The translations under genes and the position numbers were made by a program. A stretch of DNA of 64,000 nt from Leisingera sp. S132 (GTDB lineage Bacteria > Pseudomonadota > Alphaproteobacteria > Rhodobacterales > Rhodobacteraceae): contig NZ_CP083553.1 of NCBI RefSeq assembly GCF_025144465.1, positions 3,341,001-3,405,000 on the forward strand, given 5' to 3'. Below are positions 15,683 through 25,285 of this stretch, piece after piece. Below the pieces are notes generated by a model, which was not told the DNA's origin, did no database searches, and saw nothing but the letters and a program-made list of their open reading frames with translations. How positions within the stretch are numbered: position 1 is the stretch's first letter; each line of letters starts with the position of its first letter.

Positions 15683-16291
15683 ATGAGCAGCAAGACCATC
15701 CTCGCCGGGCTTCTGGCCCTGATCTTTTCCTGCGCCACGGCCCTTGCCGGGGGCGATGGCGGCGGCGGCAGCCGGGACGGCATGGATTCCGGCGGCGGCC
15801 AGCGCAGCGGTCTCAGTTCCAAGACCACCAAGGCGGTTGTGACCACCCTGACCCGCGGGTTTGAGCGCTGCGGCACCCTGCCCTGGGCTTACAAATACGA
15901 CTGCTACCGCCATACCTACAAGCTGGCGGCGCAGAAGCTGGACGGCAACCAGGCCTATGCCGAGGCACACAGGGCGCTGGTTCTGGTGGAAGAAACGCTG
16001 ACCCGGGCCGTCAAGCAGAACCTGGATCCTGCCCAGCCGGTCAAGCGCAAGGGGCTCAACCTGTACCGCCCGGTGAAGCGGGAGGCGGTGCCTCAGATCA
16101 AGCGGCAGACCGAAGCGGCAATGAAGAAGGCCGAAACCATCCTGCTGCGCTCACCGGCGAACAAGCAGGTCCATTATGCCCGCATCGCAGAAGCGGTGAA
16201 TTCGAACAAGGTTCTCTTGCGCTCTGCTCTGCTGCCCGGCGGCATGATCCGGCTGGCCTGGAGCCTGCTGAAAGCGGCGGTCCCGGCCTGA
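15683..16291 (+). CDS. Secreted protein of unknown function
   Basis: The start at 15683 is chosen for the GGAGG seven bases upstream and because it begins with a clean signal peptide (about 20 residues, cleavage near ALA-GGD). The mature part opens with a glycine-rich stretch and contains two cysteines close together (RCGTLPWAYKYDC) that may form a disulfide. The rest is a basic, helical, lysine/alanine-rich domain. It resembles hypothetical periplasmic proteins of Rhodobacterales, but I cannot name a family. Confidence 0.75.
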   Translation: MSSKTILAGLLALIFSCATALAGGDGGGGSRDGMDSGGGQRSGLSSKTTKAVVTTLTRGFERCGTLPWAYKYDCYRHTYKLAAQKLDGNQAYAEAHRALVLVEETLTRAVKQNLDPAQPVKRKGLNLYRPVKREAVPQIKRQTEAAMKKAETILLRSPANKQVHYARIAEAVNSNKVLLRSALLPGGMIRLAWSLLKAAVPA

Positions 16292-16306
16292 GGGCCGGCC
16301 CGCGCC

Positions 16307-16714
16307 TCAGCGCACCACATGCACGGCGCAGGCCGCGTGGCGCACCACGTGGCCTGAGGTCGACCCCCAGATCAGGTCCTGCATCGACGGCCGGTGCGAG
16401 GCGAGGATGATCAGATCCGGGCCGTTCTGCTCTGCCCAGTCCAGGATGGTGCGGCCGGAATGGCCTTCCACCAGCACGCCTTCGGCATTGGGCAGCGTCT
16501 TGGCCAGCCCGTCCAGCTCTGCCTGCAGCGCCGTGCGGGTGCCCTCCATGAAATCCGCCGGGATATAGGAAATCGCATAGGCCGGCACTTCTTCGATCAC
16601 ATGCAGCAGCGTCACCTTGGCGTTGGGGGCCGACAGCAGCCGCGCCACCTTGAGCGGCCCGGTGGTGTCGCGTTCGGGGTCAAATGAGACCGGAACCAGA
16701 ATATTGTGATACAT
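16307..16714 (-). CDS. Universal stress protein UspA family
   Basis: A 135-residue single Usp domain beginning MYHNILVPVSFDPERD. The C-terminal nucleotide-binding region reads ASHRPSMQDLIWGSTSGHV. The usual first glycines of G-x2-G-x9-G-S/T are missing while GSTS remains, so ATP binding may be altered. The start at 16714 follows GAAAGGAG. An FNR-type box lies about 55 bp upstream, which suggests induction at low oxygen. Confidence 0.92.
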   Translation of the reverse strand: MYHNILVPVSFDPERDTTGPLKVARLLSAPNAKVTLLHVIEEVPAYAISYIPADFMEGTRTALQAELDGLAKTLPNAEGVLVEGHSGRTILDWAEQNGPDLIILASHRPSMQDLIWGSTSGHVVRHAACAVHVVR

Positions 16715-16763
16715 GGCATTTCTCCTTTCGCTGCAAGTCTGCACTGCGCAGCCGGCAGGCGGT

Positions 16764-16777
16764 TTGACGTGGATCAT
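16764..16777 (-). promoter_or_regulatory. FNR/FnrL-like box upstream of uspA
   Basis: TTGACGTGGATCAT matches TTGAT-N4-ATCAA in eight of ten consensus positions. It is centred about 56 bp before the uspA start codon, a reasonable activator position. Confidence 0.5.
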
Positions 16778-16831
16778 GCGCGTCACCAAAACCGCAAGGC
16801 AGCTGCGGCCCCAGCTGCCCTGAGCGCGCCC

Positions 16832-17155
16832 TCAGGCCCCGAACACCTCTGCGACGTCATACATCACCGGCTCGAAGCTGCGGCACAGCTCGTTGATCTT
16901 GCGGTTGCGCTCGCGCATCTCCGGGCTGCGCAGCATCGCCATGAAATCCTCGCGGCGGCGCCATTGCGAGTAGTTGGCGATCCGGGTCTGCGCATCATTC
17001 ACATGCAGCCCTGCCGCAATGAAGCCCGGCTGCTTGGAGATGAACTCCGCATAGGCATTTTCAAGCGCCTCCAGCAGGTCCTGGCAAGTGCCCGGCGTCA
17101 TCTCGAATGTGGTGATAACGGTCTGGATGTCCGCGGTTTTTGCTATTTTCGGCAT
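16832..17155 (-). CDS. Antibiotic biosynthesis monooxygenase (ABM) domain protein
   Basis: A 107-residue protein with the dimeric alpha/beta-barrel ABM pattern: an N-terminal strand (TVITTFEMTPGTC), a helix, GFIAAGLHVNDAQTRIANYSQW as the central strand pair, and a helix ending in EVMYD-like residues. Members include cofactor-free monooxygenases and heme-degrading or stress proteins. No heme-ligand asparagine pattern is evident, so the function stays open. It is a single gene oriented like uspA, separated from it by about 117 bp. Confidence 0.75.
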   Translation of the reverse strand: MPKIAKTADIQTVITTFEMTPGTCQDLLEALENAYAEFISKQPGFIAAGLHVNDAQTRIANYSQWRRREDFMAMLRSPEMRERNRKINELCRSFEPVMYDVAEVFGA

Positions 17156-17308
17156 TGGCTCCTCCGTTGACGTGATCCCAGCCTACGCCCGTTCGCGCAT
17201 CAAGCGCACGACATTTTTTACGGCACCCCTCCCGGTGGCCTGAAAGGCAGTTAACACAACCTTAACCATAAGGCCGAACCCTTGCAGCACTCGCAACGAG
17301 GTTTCGGG

Positions 17309-17968
17309 ATGAGACCTGCCTATGCCGCCTGTCTTGCCGTGCTGCTGGCCCCGCCGGCGGATGGCGGCGCTTGGCTTGAGGCGCCGGGCCAAGGCTTTGC
17401 TGCAGCCAGCGCCAGCTACCGGCAGACCGCCAGCGGTGAACAGCACGAGCTGAGCTATTACGGCGCCTATGGCATCACGCCCAAGCTGACGCTGGGGGTG
17501 GACCTGAACCAGACCGGCGATCTGTCCGGCCATGCGCTGATCTTTGCCCGGATGCCGCTTTATGAGGGCGCGCGCTACCGGCTGGCGGCAGAGGCCGCCT
17601 TTGGCGGCAATCACGACCGCGGTTTTTGGATGATGATGCAGAAGGCCACCCTGTCCTATGGCCGCGGCTTCGACACCGGCACCATCAGCGGCTGGCTGGC
17701 CATCGATGCGGCCTATGAGCTGCGCAATAGCGGGCTGGCGGCGGTCTGGAAACTGGACGCCACCCTGGGCCTGAACCGCCCCGGCAAACCCGCCCCGATG
17801 CTGCAGATCGAGACCTCCAAGCCGGATGGCGGGGTGTTCTCCTACACGCTGACGCCGTCGCTGCGCTATCCCTTGCGCACCGGGCGCGAGCTGGTCGTCG
17901 GGGTAGAGCACCGCAGCGCGGGAGAGGGCAGCCTTGGCCTGAAGCTGGGGCTGTGGCAGAAATTCTGA
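17309..17968 (+). CDS. Periplasmic/outer-membrane protein of unknown function
   Basis: From ATG 17309 (GAGG upstream) it encodes 219 residues with a signal peptide (residues 1-20). The mature part has alternating aromatic and polar strands such as HELSYYGAYGITPKLTLGVDLNQ and ends in a C-terminal aromatic residue (WQKF). This is the sign of a small outer-membrane beta-barrel, which I infer but cannot prove. A TTG 27 bases upstream is a weaker start. Followed after 27 bp by a HugZ-like gene on the same strand. Confidence 0.65.
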   Translation: MRPAYAACLAVLLAPPADGGAWLEAPGQGFAAASASYRQTASGEQHELSYYGAYGITPKLTLGVDLNQTGDLSGHALIFARMPLYEGARYRLAAEAAFGGNHDRGFWMMMQKATLSYGRGFDTGTISGWLAIDAAYELRNSGLAAVWKLDATLGLNRPGKPAPMLQIETSKPDGGVFSYTLTPSLRYPLRTGRELVVGVEHRSAGEGSLGLKLGLWQKF

Positions 17969-17995
17969 ACCCTTTCCGCAAACAGATAGCGCGCC

Positions 17996-18481
17996 ATGAC
18001 CGATGTGATCCGCCCCACCGATGACCAAGCCCGCGGGATGGCCCGCGGCCTGATGACCAGGGCCCGGTTTGCCGCGCTTGGCGTGCTGCTGGAGGGCGGC
18101 CAGCCGCTGGTGACGCGGGTGGCCTTTGGCCTGGATCCCCAAGGGCATCCGATCAGTCTGATCTCCGATCTGGCGCAGCACACAGGGGCGCTTCGGCAGC
18201 ACCCGGCCTGTTCCCTGATGGTGGGGGAGCCGGGCGCCAAGGGCGATGCGCTGACCCACCCGCGGCTCAGCCTGCTGGCAGAGGCGGCCTTTGTGCCGCG
18301 TGGCGGCCCGGAGCATGATGCTGTTGCCGCGGCCTATCTGGCGCATCAGCCGAAGGCCAAACTGTATCTGCAGTTTGCCGATTTCAGCTTTGTCCGCTTT
18401 ACCGTCACGGCAGCGCATCTGAACGGCGGCTTCGGCAAGGCGTTCCGCCTTGCCGCCGCTGATCTGCTGCCAGGCGGTTAG
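17996..18481 (+). CDS. HugZ-like pyridoxamine 5'-phosphate oxidase-fold protein
   Basis: A 161-residue split-barrel FMN-binding-type protein. LLEGGQPLVTRVAFGLDPQGHPISLISDLAQHT is split over residues 32-65 and matches the first half of HugZ/heme-utilisation proteins. LYLQFADFSFVRF near residue 120 is the second conserved block. Homologues bind heme or flavin. It sits just after the putative barrel protein and may be co-transcribed, but no iron-uptake genes are nearby. Confidence 0.85.
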   Translation: MTDVIRPTDDQARGMARGLMTRARFAALGVLLEGGQPLVTRVAFGLDPQGHPISLISDLAQHTGALRQHPACSLMVGEPGAKGDALTHPRLSLLAEAAFVPRGGPEHDAVAAAYLAHQPKAKLYLQFADFSFVRFTVTAAHLNGGFGKAFRLAAADLLPGG

Positions 18482-18491
18482 GGCCACCGCG

Positions 18492-20783
18492 TCAGGACCC
18501 GCTGTCCATCCGCAGCAGCACTTGCACCTGCCCCTTGACCGCTTCCGGCCAGCGCAGGTTCACATTGTCGTTGTTCGCCCCCTGCGAGACCTCTGCATAG
18601 GAGGTGATGTAGCGGGTGCTGTTGCCGCTGGTCTGCAAAGCGCCAAGCGGCACCACGCTGTCGACAAACCGCGCATGGCCCTCAAACGGCAGCTCGCCGC
18701 CGCCGGCAACCGTCCAGGTGGAGGCGGCCGAGGCCTGATTATGCACCCGCCGCAGCGGGTTGGCCGACTGGATCAGAACGTTGTGGTACATGTTGCCGCT
18801 GAAATCGACGTGTTTGGAGCGGCTGAAGTCCAGATTGGCAAAGCTGGTATCAACCCGTTCCGCGCGGTCGATGGTGCCATTGAGGGAGCGGAACTTGTTG
18901 CCGGTGACAGAGACCCCGTTCAGGAAGTTGCCGCTGCCGTAGGGTTTGATGACGAAGTAGCTGAACCAGGGTGCCACATCGCCGGACAGGAACACATTGG
19001 CGGTGACGGACAAGGCGCTGAAGGAAAACCCGCCGTTGAAGTCCGGCGTGGTGTCGCGCTCGTTGGTCCATTCGATGAAGCAATTGTCGATGTAGTTGTC
19101 CGACACAGTGGAGGTGCAGTTGTTGGCGGTCAGCACCAGCCCGGCTGTGCGCACCCCGTTGGGCACCGCGTCGCCCTGAAAGAAGTGGTTGCCGGCCACG
19201 GTGTTGTAACTGCCGCCCAGCACTGCGAAGTGCCGGAACCGCGTGGCGCGGTTGCTGCGCAGCTTGGAGTCATTGGCATTGACGTTGAGGCCGATACTGA
19301 CGCGGTTGGGCACATCCAGCGCGTCTTCATTCGACAGGAACTGGCAATTGTCGATCAGAACCCCCTGGCAGCCGGTGCCTGTGGAGGTGATGCCGCGGTC
19401 CAGCGGGCGGGAGAAAAAGCAGCTGTCAAAGGTGTTCACCGACCCGGAGGGCGCCAGCCGCACGGCGCTGCAGCGGCCGTTGCACTGGAACTCAATGTCC
19501 TGCAGCCCGAATTTGCTGAGCGAGCCGAAGCCGCTGAAATCCAACAGGTATTTGAAGTCGCGGAAGGTGAAGTTCTGGGTGCCCTCTGCATCATAGAGCG
19601 CGCCGCTGAGGGTCAGCTCGCCGGCACCGGTGTTCTTGGATCTGACATAAACCTCGCGCCCGACGCCCGCGCCTTCGACCAGGGAGCCAACGGCGATGTT
19701 GGCGATATTGGTGACATTGGTCAGCTTCTTGGCATCCGCAGCGCTGTAGGTCGCCTGCGACGTTACCACCTGCGTGTCCCAGGCGGCGCTGTCCGCGGCT
19801 TCGATCTGGCCGTTGCGGATGATGCGGCGGGTGGCATAGGAGGTCTTGTTGGGCACCGCCGCCGCCATGCCGATGGGGGCGCTGACGGTGATCTTGCGGC
19901 CCATCAGGTCCAGCGATTCATGGTCGGAGTTGTTCAAGAGTGCCTGGAACGCCTTCCGGAACCCCAACCCCTCGTCCCCGAAGGCTGCGGCGTAGGAGGG
20001 AAAATCGAAGTTCCGGGTCAGCAGCAGCATGGCGCTGTCCGGCATCTCGACCGTGCCTTCAAACACCGCCTCGTGGTTCAGTGACACGGTGCTGGCCAGA
20101 TAGAACTCCCCGGCCGGCACCAGGATGCGGCGGCCGTCTGCAGCGGCGTCGGCGGCCTCGAATGCGGCGGTGCAGTCGAAACTGCCGTTGCCCACCGCGC
20201 CATAGTCGGTGACGTCCACCACGTTCAGCATGTCGCGCAGGAAGGCGCTGGTGATGTCGGTGATCTCGATGTCATCAATCCGCACCACGCCGCCGTTGGC
20301 GCCGGTGAGGTCGAGGCCGAGATGGCCATAGGCCGCATCGCGGCCCCAGGGCATGTCCACGCCGCCGCGGCTGCCGCTGCCGACGATGCCGGTCACCTCC
20401 ACCACCTGGCCATAGGTGCTGAGCGCAACCTGCGGCGCAAATTCGGTGACGCCGCTGATGTGGCCGCCGCCTGCCGCCGCCGCCCAGCCCGCAACCCGGA
20501 CCGACGGCAGCGCGCCGCTCATGGCCTTGATGCGGACCTTGACCTGCAGGTAGCAGCCCGGCTCCAGCGGCGTTTGGCCCATGAATCGCAGTTTCTGGGT
20601 GTTCTCGATCTTCTGCATCTCCAGGCAGCCGCCGAAATCGCCATCCGCCGCCACAAAGATCGCATTGGCGGCGCCGTCATAGGTGTCAGACCCCGGTGTG
20701 CCGTCGCCGCTGGACCAGACGCCCAGACCCTCCGCAAAGGCGGGGGGCATCAGCTGCAGACCGTCGGTGATTGCCTTGTTCAT
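18492..20783 (-). CDS. Right-handed beta-helix protein (pectate-lyase/GH28-like, tailspike-like)
   Basis: A 763-residue protein. Residues about 1-185 form a jelly-roll-like N-terminal part. A typical pectate-lyase superfamily entry motif follows, VVDVTDYGAVGNGSFDCTAAF (around residue 190), as in phage tailspikes and GH28-like enzymes. The rest shows repeated N-rich turns (GVLIDNCQFL, TVAGNHFFQG, GVSVTGNKFR, FSGNMYHNV) expected of beta-helix coils. There is no signal peptide, and no phage genes flank it. It may be an exported polysaccharide-binding or degrading protein, or a relic of a phage-derived gene. Confidence 0.8.
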   Translation of the reverse strand: MNKAITDGLQLMPPAFAEGLGVWSSGDGTPGSDTYDGAANAIFVAADGDFGGCLEMQKIENTQKLRFMGQTPLEPGCYLQVKVRIKAMSGALPSVRVAGWAAAAGGGHISGVTEFAPQVALSTYGQVVEVTGIVGSGSRGGVDMPWGRDAAYGHLGLDLTGANGGVVRIDDIEITDITSAFLRDMLNVVDVTDYGAVGNGSFDCTAAFEAADAAADGRRILVPAGEFYLASTVSLNHEAVFEGTVEMPDSAMLLLTRNFDFPSYAAAFGDEGLGFRKAFQALLNNSDHESLDLMGRKITVSAPIGMAAAVPNKTSYATRRIIRNGQIEAADSAAWDTQVVTSQATYSAADAKKLTNVTNIANIAVGSLVEGAGVGREVYVRSKNTGAGELTLSGALYDAEGTQNFTFRDFKYLLDFSGFGSLSKFGLQDIEFQCNGRCSAVRLAPSGSVNTFDSCFFSRPLDRGITSTGTGCQGVLIDNCQFLSNEDALDVPNRVSIGLNVNANDSKLRSNRATRFRHFAVLGGSYNTVAGNHFFQGDAVPNGVRTAGLVLTANNCTSTVSDNYIDNCFIEWTNERDTTPDFNGGFSFSALSVTANVFLSGDVAPWFSYFVIKPYGSGNFLNGVSVTGNKFRSLNGTIDRAERVDTSFANLDFSRSKHVDFSGNMYHNVLIQSANPLRRVHNQASAASTWTVAGGGELPFEGHARFVDSVVPLGALQTSGNSTRYITSYAEVSQGANNDNVNLRWPEAVKGQVQVLLRMDSGS

Positions 20784-20880
20784 GGAAGCTTCCTTTCCTG
20801 CTGCGCATCTCGCGTTCGGGAAAAAGGAAGTACAGAAAGGGTGTTAAATTCCGCCCAGCGGTGCGTACGCTGCCCTGGGC

Positions 20881-21282
20881 TCAGACGCTGCCGGCCTGCC
20901 CTTTCAAAAGGTGCACCGCATTGATTTTCCAGCCGTTTTCCAGATTAACCATTTGGTAATCCAACAGGTGCACGGCGCCGCTTTGATCGGTGATCATGAC
21001 CCGTTGCCACAGGCTGCCCGCCACTTCGCGCAGGTCCAGGTAGCGCACCTCTGCCGGGCGCCAGACCATCGGATAGCCCTGCTGCACCATTTCGCCAAAC
21101 CGCTCAGGCGTGCCGAAGATCCGCCGGATATCCGGAGAGGCATAGGTGAACGCCGTCTCAGCATCATTGTTCAGGAAGGCCTCAAACTGAGAGCCGATCA
21201 CAGCTGTGACCGGCTCTCTCTGGGCAAAGGCCGGGAAGGTCAGAAGAAAAACACTTACCCCCGCAAACAGAACACTGCGCAT
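20881..21282 (-). CDS. DUF4864 periplasmic protein
   Basis: A 133-residue protein with a signal peptide of about 20 residues (cleavage after AFA). The remainder matches the DUF4864 pattern: IGSQFEAFLNNDAETAFTYAS near the N-terminus, then YPMVWRPAEVRYLDL, a short beta-sheet and a C-terminal NGWKINAVHLL. The fold is NTF2-like by appearance. The start is supported by GGGAGG upstream. It stands alone between the beta-helix gene and lysS. Confidence 0.88.
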   Translation of the reverse strand: MRSVLFAGVSVFLLTFPAFAQREPVTAVIGSQFEAFLNNDAETAFTYASPDIRRIFGTPERFGEMVQQGYPMVWRPAEVRYLDLREVAGSLWQRVMITDQSGAVHLLDYQMVNLENGWKINAVHLLKGQAGSV

Positions 21283-21401
21283 CTGTCCCTCCCGGTCCGT
21301 TTCTTAATGTTAGGACAGAGTGACGCTGCGTCAAACATTTTTTGCGATCTGGTAATTTTGTTGCGCAGGGCGGGGCCGCGGGCGGCAAGGCTGGAAACGA
21401 A

Positions 21402-21427
21402 GAAGGGCGCGGAAACCCGCGCCCTTC
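21402..21427 (-). terminator. Terminator-like hairpin downstream of lysS
   Basis: GAAGGGCGCGG and CCGCGCCCTTC form an 11-bp stem with a 4-base loop, 22 bp past the lysS stop. The downstream T-run is short and mixed (TTCGTTT). Confidence 0.65.
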
Positions 21428-21449
21428 GATTGCAATAGACTGTTCAGGC

Positions 21450-23093
21450 TCAGGCCAGCTCGCCCGCGAGTGCCTTTTCGATCAGCGCAATGGTGTCCTC
21501 GACGCCGTAAAGCGCGATAAAGCCGCCGAAGCGCGGGCCCTGAGAGGCACCCAGTAGCACCTCGTAGATTGCCGAGAACCAGGCGCGCAGCGGCTCGAAC
21601 CCGTGGATCTTGCCGATTGCAAAAACCACGGATTGCAGGAATTCCTCATCCGCGAAATCCGCCTCGGGCAGCGGGTCGGTGTTGCCGGCGATCTCGTTCT
21701 TTTTGGCAATCGCGGCCAGGGCGGCGTCCGCCGATTTCAGCGCATCCGCCAGATCGCTGAGCGCCGCACGCTCCTGATCGGTGGGCAGGCGGAATTCCTT
21801 GGCCGGCTTCACGAAGTCATTGAAGTAAGCGACTGCAAAGCCCGCCGCCTGATCCATGCCCGGATGAGTTTCGGGGGTGGCGTTGGGGGCGTATTTGTTG
21901 ATGAAGCCCCACATGGTTTCCTTGTCCTCTGCGCTGGAGGCAGAGGCCAGGTTCAGCAGCATCGAGAACGGCACCACCATGTCCGACTGCGGAACGTCGC
22001 CGCCGTGGATGTGCCAGACCGGGTTGTTCAGCTGCGCCTTCAGGTCCTGTGTGTGGTAGGCGCGCAGCTGCTGATGGTATTCGTCCACCGCCTTGGGGAT
22101 CACGTCGAAATGCATCCGCTTGGCGGTCTTGGGCTTCTGGTACATGAAATACGCCAGACTCTCGGTCGAGGCGTAGGTCAGCCATTCGTCGATCGAGATG
22201 CCGTTGCCGGAGGATTTGGAAATCTTCTGGCCGTTGGCATCGAGGAACAGCTCATAGGTGAAGTGCTCCGGCGCGCGCTGGCCCAGAACCCGGCAGATGC
22301 CGTCATAGATCGGCGTGTTGGTCGAATGATCCTTGCCGTACATCTCGAAATCGACGCCCAGCGCGGCCCAGCGGGCGCCGAAGTCCGGCTTCCACTGCAG
22401 TTTCACGTTGCCGCCGGTGACCGGCAGGGTCCATTCCTTGCCGTCCTCGTCGTCAAAGGTGACGGTATAGGTCTCGGCGCAGACCTTCTTCATCGGCACG
22501 TACAGAACGCGGCCGGTGTCCGGGTGGATCGGCAGGAAGATCGAATAGGTCTGGCGGCGCTCCTCACGCAGGGACTTCAGCATGATCGCCATGATGTCGT
22601 CGTACTTGTCGACGGCGCGCTTCAGAATCTCGTCGAACTGGCCGGTGCCGTAGAATTCGGTGGCCGAGTAGAACTCATACTCGAACCCGAAGGTGTCGAG
22701 GAACCGGCGCAGCATGGCGTTGTTGTGGTGGCCGAAGCTTTCGTGTGTGCCGAACGGGTCCGGCACCGAAGTGAGCGGCTTTTGCAGGTGTTCTGCCAGC
22801 GCCTCCTGGTTGGGGACGTTGCCGGGCACCTTGCGCATGCCGTCCAGATCGTCGGAGAAGCAGATCAGCTTGGTGGGGATGTCCGAGATCACCTCGAACG
22901 CTTTCTTGATCATGGTGGTGCGGGCAACCTCGCCGAAGGTGCCGATATGCGGCAGGCCCGACGGGCCATAGCCGGTTTCGAACAGCACATAGCCCTTCTC
23001 CGGCGCGCCCTTGGCATAACGTTTGAGAACCCGGCGGGCTTCTTCAAACGGCCAGGCTTTGCTCTTCAGAGCCTCGTTGCGCACATCAGACAT
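21450..23093 (-). CDS. lysS: Lysine--tRNA ligase, class I type
   Basis: A 547-residue class I (archaeal-type) lysyl-tRNA synthetase. The HIGH box is in [14 protein letters not shown] (about residues 45-58). The KMSKS box is KISKSSGNG, around residue 290. Alphaproteobacteria commonly use this form in place of class II LysS. The C-terminal part is helical, as in the family. It charges tRNA-Lys with lysine using ATP. ATG at 23093, single gene with a terminator at 21402-21427. Confidence 0.95.
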   Translation of the reverse strand: MSDVRNEALKSKAWPFEEARRVLKRYAKGAPEKGYVLFETGYGPSGLPHIGTFGEVARTTMIKKAFEVISDIPTKLICFSDDLDGMRKVPGNVPNQEALAEHLQKPLTSVPDPFGTHESFGHHNNAMLRRFLDTFGFEYEFYSATEFYGTGQFDEILKRAVDKYDDIMAIMLKSLREERRQTYSIFLPIHPDTGRVLYVPMKKVCAETYTVTFDDEDGKEWTLPVTGGNVKLQWKPDFGARWAALGVDFEMYGKDHSTNTPIYDGICRVLGQRAPEHFTYELFLDANGQKISKSSGNGISIDEWLTYASTESLAYFMYQKPKTAKRMHFDVIPKAVDEYHQQLRAYHTQDLKAQLNNPVWHIHGGDVPQSDMVVPFSMLLNLASASSAEDKETMWGFINKYAPNATPETHPGMDQAAGFAVAYFNDFVKPAKEFRLPTDQERAALSDLADALKSADAALAAIAKKNEIAGNTDPLPEADFADEEFLQSVVFAIGKIHGFEPLRAWFSAIYEVLLGASQGPRFGGFIALYGVEDTIALIEKALAGELA

Positions 23094-23345
23094 TTGCGTT
23101 CTCCATCGGCGGCAGTTCTGTCAGCTATCGGCGTGCCGCGTGATCATCCCGGACGCCCCATGCATCCGGCCCTTCCCTCTATTGTGCCTGTGCAGCATGA
23201 GTCAATAATGGCAGCCCTTCCGGCACAGGGATTTGCGGACCCGGGGCTTGCAAAAATTGCCGCAGCGCGCGGTCTGCCGTTGAACCCGGCTGCGGGCATA
23301 CCTATCCTGATTGCATCGCAATATTTCCAGACAAGGAATTCGTCC

Positions 23346-23768
23346 ATGACAGAGCAAACCCCGCACCCGATGTCCCCGCAGGACTGCCTGGTGGCGCTGA
23401 TGGTGGCGGTGTCTGCCTCGGACGAGAACATCCGCACCGCCGAGCTGGTCAAAATCCAGTCGGCGGTGAACATGCTGCCGGTGTTTGCCGATTATGACAT
23501 CGACCGGGTGGCCCGCATTTCCCGCACCGTGTTCGACCTGTTTGAGCAGGAGGACGGGCTGGAAGCCCTGTTCGGCCTGATCCGCGGCGACCTGCCGGAG
23601 CGGCTGTTCGAGACGGCCTATGCGCTGTCCTGCGATGTGGCGGCAGCCGACGGGGTGCTGGGCGAGACCGAGCTGGAGTTCCTGGCAGAGGTCCGCTACG
23701 AGCTGAACATCGACCGTCTGCACGCCGCCGCGATCGAGCGCGGCGCGCGGGCGCGGCACATGGTCTGA
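23346..23768 (+). CDS. TerB-family tellurite-resistance-like protein
   Basis: From ATG 23346 (AAGGA upstream) 140 residues form an all-helical TerB domain. Typical blocks are LVALMVAVSASDENI near residue 17 and DVAAADGVLGETELEFL near residue 100, each with acidic loops that bind divalent metals in TerB relatives. No other ter genes are near, so a tellurite role is not implied. The gene is divergent from lysS with about 250 bp between. Confidence 0.8.
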   Translation: MTEQTPHPMSPQDCLVALMVAVSASDENIRTAELVKIQSAVNMLPVFADYDIDRVARISRTVFDLFEQEDGLEALFGLIRGDLPERLFETAYALSCDVAAADGVLGETELEFLAEVRYELNIDRLHAAAIERGARARHMV

Positions 23769-23889
23769 CCCCCCGGTTGACGCAGCTTCCCTTGCCTGCC
23801 GTGCATGGCGGGGTTGCACAACGCAGGCTTGCAGAGAATTTGACCTGCTCCCATTTCGCGCTAGTTCGACGCGCAGCGGGAATCGGTTC

Positions 23890-24297
23890 ATGGTCAGGTG
23901 GCAAAGAGACATCGGTGAAATTCGCAGGCTTCTGCTCGAGATCGAGGGCGGGAAGGAGGCTTTCTGCGCCCTGCCGCGCACTTCTGCCGAAGCGATGATG
24001 CTGCCCGCAGAGGAATGCCTGCCCGACGCCGAGGCGCGCAAGCTGTCCTATCATCTGAGCCTCTTGGAAAGCGCCGGGCTGGCCCGGTTCAGCCGGCTGT
24101 CGAACGGCAACTGGCATGTGCGCGGCCTTACCTGGAGCGGCCATGAGCTGCTGGACAATATCCGCCGCGACGACATCTGGGAGGCAGTGCGGGACCGCCA
24201 CCGGCAGCTCGGCGGTTTCAGCATGGAAATCCTCAGCGAACTGGCCAAGGATATCATGCGCCGCGAGGCAGGCAGGCTGCAGCCATCCGGCACCTGA
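23890..24297 (+). CDS. DUF2513 family protein
   Basis: A 135-residue protein with the DUF2513 pattern. MVRWQRDIGEIRRLLLEIE opens it, HLSLLESAGLARF lies mid-protein, and GLTWSGHELLDNIRRDDIWE follows. The layout looks like a small winged-helix domain, often found in phage and accessory proteins. Function unknown. The 120 bp upstream contain no other gene. Confidence 0.85.
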   Translation: MVRWQRDIGEIRRLLLEIEGGKEAFCALPRTSAEAMMLPAEECLPDAEARKLSYHLSLLESAGLARFSRLSNGNWHVRGLTWSGHELLDNIRRDDIWEAVRDRHRQLGGFSMEILSELAKDIMRREAGRLQPSGT

Positions 24298-24318
24298 GCA
24301 AGCTTTCTCCGGGGACCC

Positions 24319-24344
24319 GGCCGGCGCAGCCCCCTGCGCCGGCC
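24319..24344. terminator. Bidirectional terminator hairpin between convergent genes
   Basis: GGCCGGCGCAG pairs with CTGCGCCGGCC around CCCC, between the convergent DUF2513 and cyclase-family genes. It lacks a T-run. Confidence 0.5.
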
Positions 24345-24352
24345 GTATCACA

Positions 24353-25168
24353 TCAGGCCAGGGCCAGAATGCGGGCCGGCCCGCCGGAGCCGCCGCGGTG
24401 CGCAGGCGCCCCCACGAACAGCCGGGCGCCGCTGGCAGGCACCTGGTCCAGATTGGCCAGGTTCTCGATCCCGTAGCGGTTCTGCGGCAGCCAGGCATAA
24501 TGCGTCGCAAAATCCGTGGAGGGCCCGTGGTCCAGCGACAGCGTGTCCACCGCCAGCGCCACGGCGCCGGTTTCCAGCAGCATCTGTGCCGCTTCCACAT
24601 GGAAGCCGGGGAAATGCATGACACCTTCGCTGTCGGCATTGCGGAAGCCGTCGCTGCCGGTTTTGCCGCCCCAGCCGGAATGCATCGCCACGCAGGCGCC
24701 ATCCGGGATGTCGCCGTGTTCGGCGGTCCAGGCCTTGATGTCGTCCGGCGTCACCTGGGCGTGCGGGCTTTCCGCGGCGCGGGCGGCGATGTCGATCACA
24801 CAGAGCGGGCAGATCAGGTTCTGCACCGGGATCTCATTGACCGCCTGCCCATCCGCCGAGAAATGCAGCGGCGCGTCGATATGGGTGCCGGTGTGCTCGT
24901 TCAGGGTCAGATTGAACAGGTTGAAACCGTTGTCCTTGAAATTGAAGGCCTGGGTGATCTCCACCCCGGGCTGTCCGAAATAGGTCGGGAAATCGGCGTC
25001 ATAGGCATGGGTCATGTCCACCACCCCGCCGTGCGCCATGGCGGCAGCGGGGGCAGAGGCGCCCGCCCCAAGGGCGGCTCCGGCGGCGGCTGCGGCACTG
25101 GCCTTGAACAGCGACCGGCGCGACAGCATCCGGTCCTTGACAGCATTCATTACGCAATGGTCACACAT
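24353..25168 (-). CDS. Tat-exported cyclase-family hydrolase (kynurenine formamidase-like)
   Basis: A 271-residue protein with a twin-arginine signal, SRRSLFKASA followed by an Ala/Gly-rich hydrophobic stretch (residues 16-45). The mature part has HTGTHIDAPLHF, the metal-binding motif of the cyclase/kynurenine formamidase family, and CVAMHSGWGGK. Family members hydrolyse amides or cyclise polyketides using a Mn or Zn ion. Export of a folded metalloenzyme fits Tat. A GGGAG motif precedes the ATG. The substrate cannot be told. Confidence 0.88.
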   Translation of the reverse strand: MCDHCVMNAVKDRMLSRRSLFKASAAAAAGAALGAGASAPAAAMAHGGVVDMTHAYDADFPTYFGQPGVEITQAFNFKDNGFNLFNLTLNEHTGTHIDAPLHFSADGQAVNEIPVQNLICPLCVIDIAARAAESPHAQVTPDDIKAWTAEHGDIPDGACVAMHSGWGGKTGSDGFRNADSEGVMHFPGFHVEAAQMLLETGAVALAVDTLSLDHGPSTDFATHYAWLPQNRYGIENLANLDQVPASGARLFVGAPAHRGGSGGPARILALA

Positions 25169-25285
25169 GGGTTTCTCCCTGGCTGGCGCCGCCTTGCTGG
25201 CGGCTGCATTGGCAGGAAACTAGCCTGAGTTGTGCAATGTCAAACCCCTGCGCGCTCCACTGGCTTCACGTCTGCGCCAGACCGG

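Noticed and set aside
18450-20084. 544-codon open frame on the + strand
   Set aside because: It is antisense to the beta-helix gene, with low-complexity shadow composition.
21603-23768. 721-codon open frame on the + strand
   Set aside because: It covers lysS antisense and only its end contains the real TerB gene (23346-23768).
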